5,922 nt of DNA from Desulfobacterales bacterium (GTDB taxonomy: Bacteria > Desulfobacterota > Syntrophobacteria > B119-G9), in the NCBI GenBank assembly GCA_026992215.1, contig JALXAI010000290.1, positions 1 to 5,922 of the forward strand. The letters are read 5' to 3'. Position numbers and translations under genes: made by a program. Positions 5,581-5,922 of the stretch are shown piece by piece. Positions within the stretch are counted from its first letter, which is position 1. Every line of letters begins with the position of its first letter. Below the pieces are notes generated by a model. It was not told where the DNA came from and made no database searches. It worked only from the letters and a program-made list of their open reading frames with translations.

Positions 5581-5922
5581 ATGAAAAGGTTTTATGTCCT
5601 TTTACTCGCCTTTACTTTTTTCCTTTCAGCTTATGGCCTTGGTAACGCGGCTTGCAATTGTACTCTCGGAAGCGGTGCTTCATTATAGGAAATGAACTTA
5701 TAGCAGATAGCTGCCCTCCTGAAGGAGCAAACGATAACACTGTCTATCACTACGTCAACTACGGGATTGAATGTAGCGGTGGTACGGTAAGCCTATACGC
5801 GCCCTGGGGAGATAGCACATCCAGTCCCTCAGCCATCGTAAACTACTACGTGAACCAGGGACTGAGGGTGTTGAGGAATCCTTCCGGCACTCACATTATA
5901 GCGCTGTCCGGGTATTTCAAGG
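5581..5922 (+). pseudogene. Exported protein, frameshifted at codon 35-36, 3' end outside window
   Basis: The ATG has GGGGGA 4 nt upstream, a strong ribosome site. Residues 1-23 form a classic signal peptide: MKR, a hydrophobic core (FYVLLLAFTFFLSAYGL) and a small-residue end (GNA-A) before CNCTLGSG. The original frame hits TAG at 5686-5688 after 35 codons. The frame one base back (from ATA at 5685) is then open for 79 codons to the window edge and reads like an extracellular protein, rich in Tyr, Asn, Ser and Gly, starting IGNELIADSCPPEGANDN. One extra T in the TT at 5683-5684 would join the parts as GASF-IGNEL, so a one-base deletion in a short T run is the simplest cause. No slippery heptamer is seen. 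The mature part has Cys25, Cys27 and two later Cys, perhaps disulfides, and two similar segments (YHYVNYGIE and NYYVNQGLR) about 33 residues apart. A lipoprotein with Cys25 is less likely because the lipobox is poor. I do not recognise the family. Confidence 0.65.

Noticed and set aside
5670..5690. Programmed -1 frameshift in the exported-protein gene
   Set aside because: The codons TCA TTA TAG give no slippery heptamer, and no downstream stimulatory hairpin stands out; a simple deletion explains the shift better.
5823..5868. Complementary CCCTCAG (5826) and CTGAGGG (5862) segments
   Set aside because: They lie inside the open frame of the exported protein and are only 7 bp; repeated codons are the simpler cause.

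Overview
The window looks like chromosomal DNA of a Gram-negative bacterium with moderate G+C. The first gene is the start of a Kdo transferase, an enzyme of lipopolysaccharide synthesis, so the cell should have an outer membrane. The mix of a two-domain glutamine-dependent NAD synthetase, a SlyD-like prolyl isomerase and a CxxC/CC cysteine-cluster protein would suit a lineage such as the former Deltaproteobacteria. That placement is an impression and was not tested. No mobile element, rRNA, tRNA or CRISPR array was seen.

Layout. (1) Positions 1-2021, minus strand: nadE, followed 12 nt downstream by waaA (kdtA), which runs off the left edge. (2) 2022-2216: a divergent regulatory gap with a plausible promoter for each direction and a small palindrome (TGTTC-AA-GAACA) between them. 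(3) 2217-3832, plus strand: a tight operon of a SlyD-type FKBP prolyl isomerase, a RidA-family protein, an HD-domain phosphohydrolase of the YfbR/HDDC2 type, and possibly a 42-residue ORF whose start overlaps the HD stop codon as TGATG. (4) 3833-3901: a short convergent gap with an AT-rich palindrome. (5) 3902-5039, minus strand: a two-gene operon of a cysteine-cluster (YkgJ-like) protein followed by a class I SAM-dependent methyltransferase of unknown substrate. (6) 5040-5580: about 540 bases without a confident gene, holding two speculative tiny ORFs, short repeats and a good promoter for the last gene. (7) 5581-5922, plus strand: an exported protein with a clear signal peptide. Its reading frame is broken at codon 36 and resumes one base out of register, then stays open to the right edge.

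How the genes may work together. NadE makes NAD+ from deamido-NAD+, and WaaA adds Kdo to lipid A; they share an operon but not a pathway. The plus-strand trio combines protein folding (FKBP), clearance of reactive enamine/imine metabolites (RidA) and nucleotide hydrolysis (HD), which reads as a maintenance or housecleaning operon. The cysteine-cluster plus methyltransferase pair is the least explained unit and may be a modification system with an unknown target. Nothing in the window proves a new system; the best candidates are that pair, the broken exported gene and the 42-residue coupled ORF.
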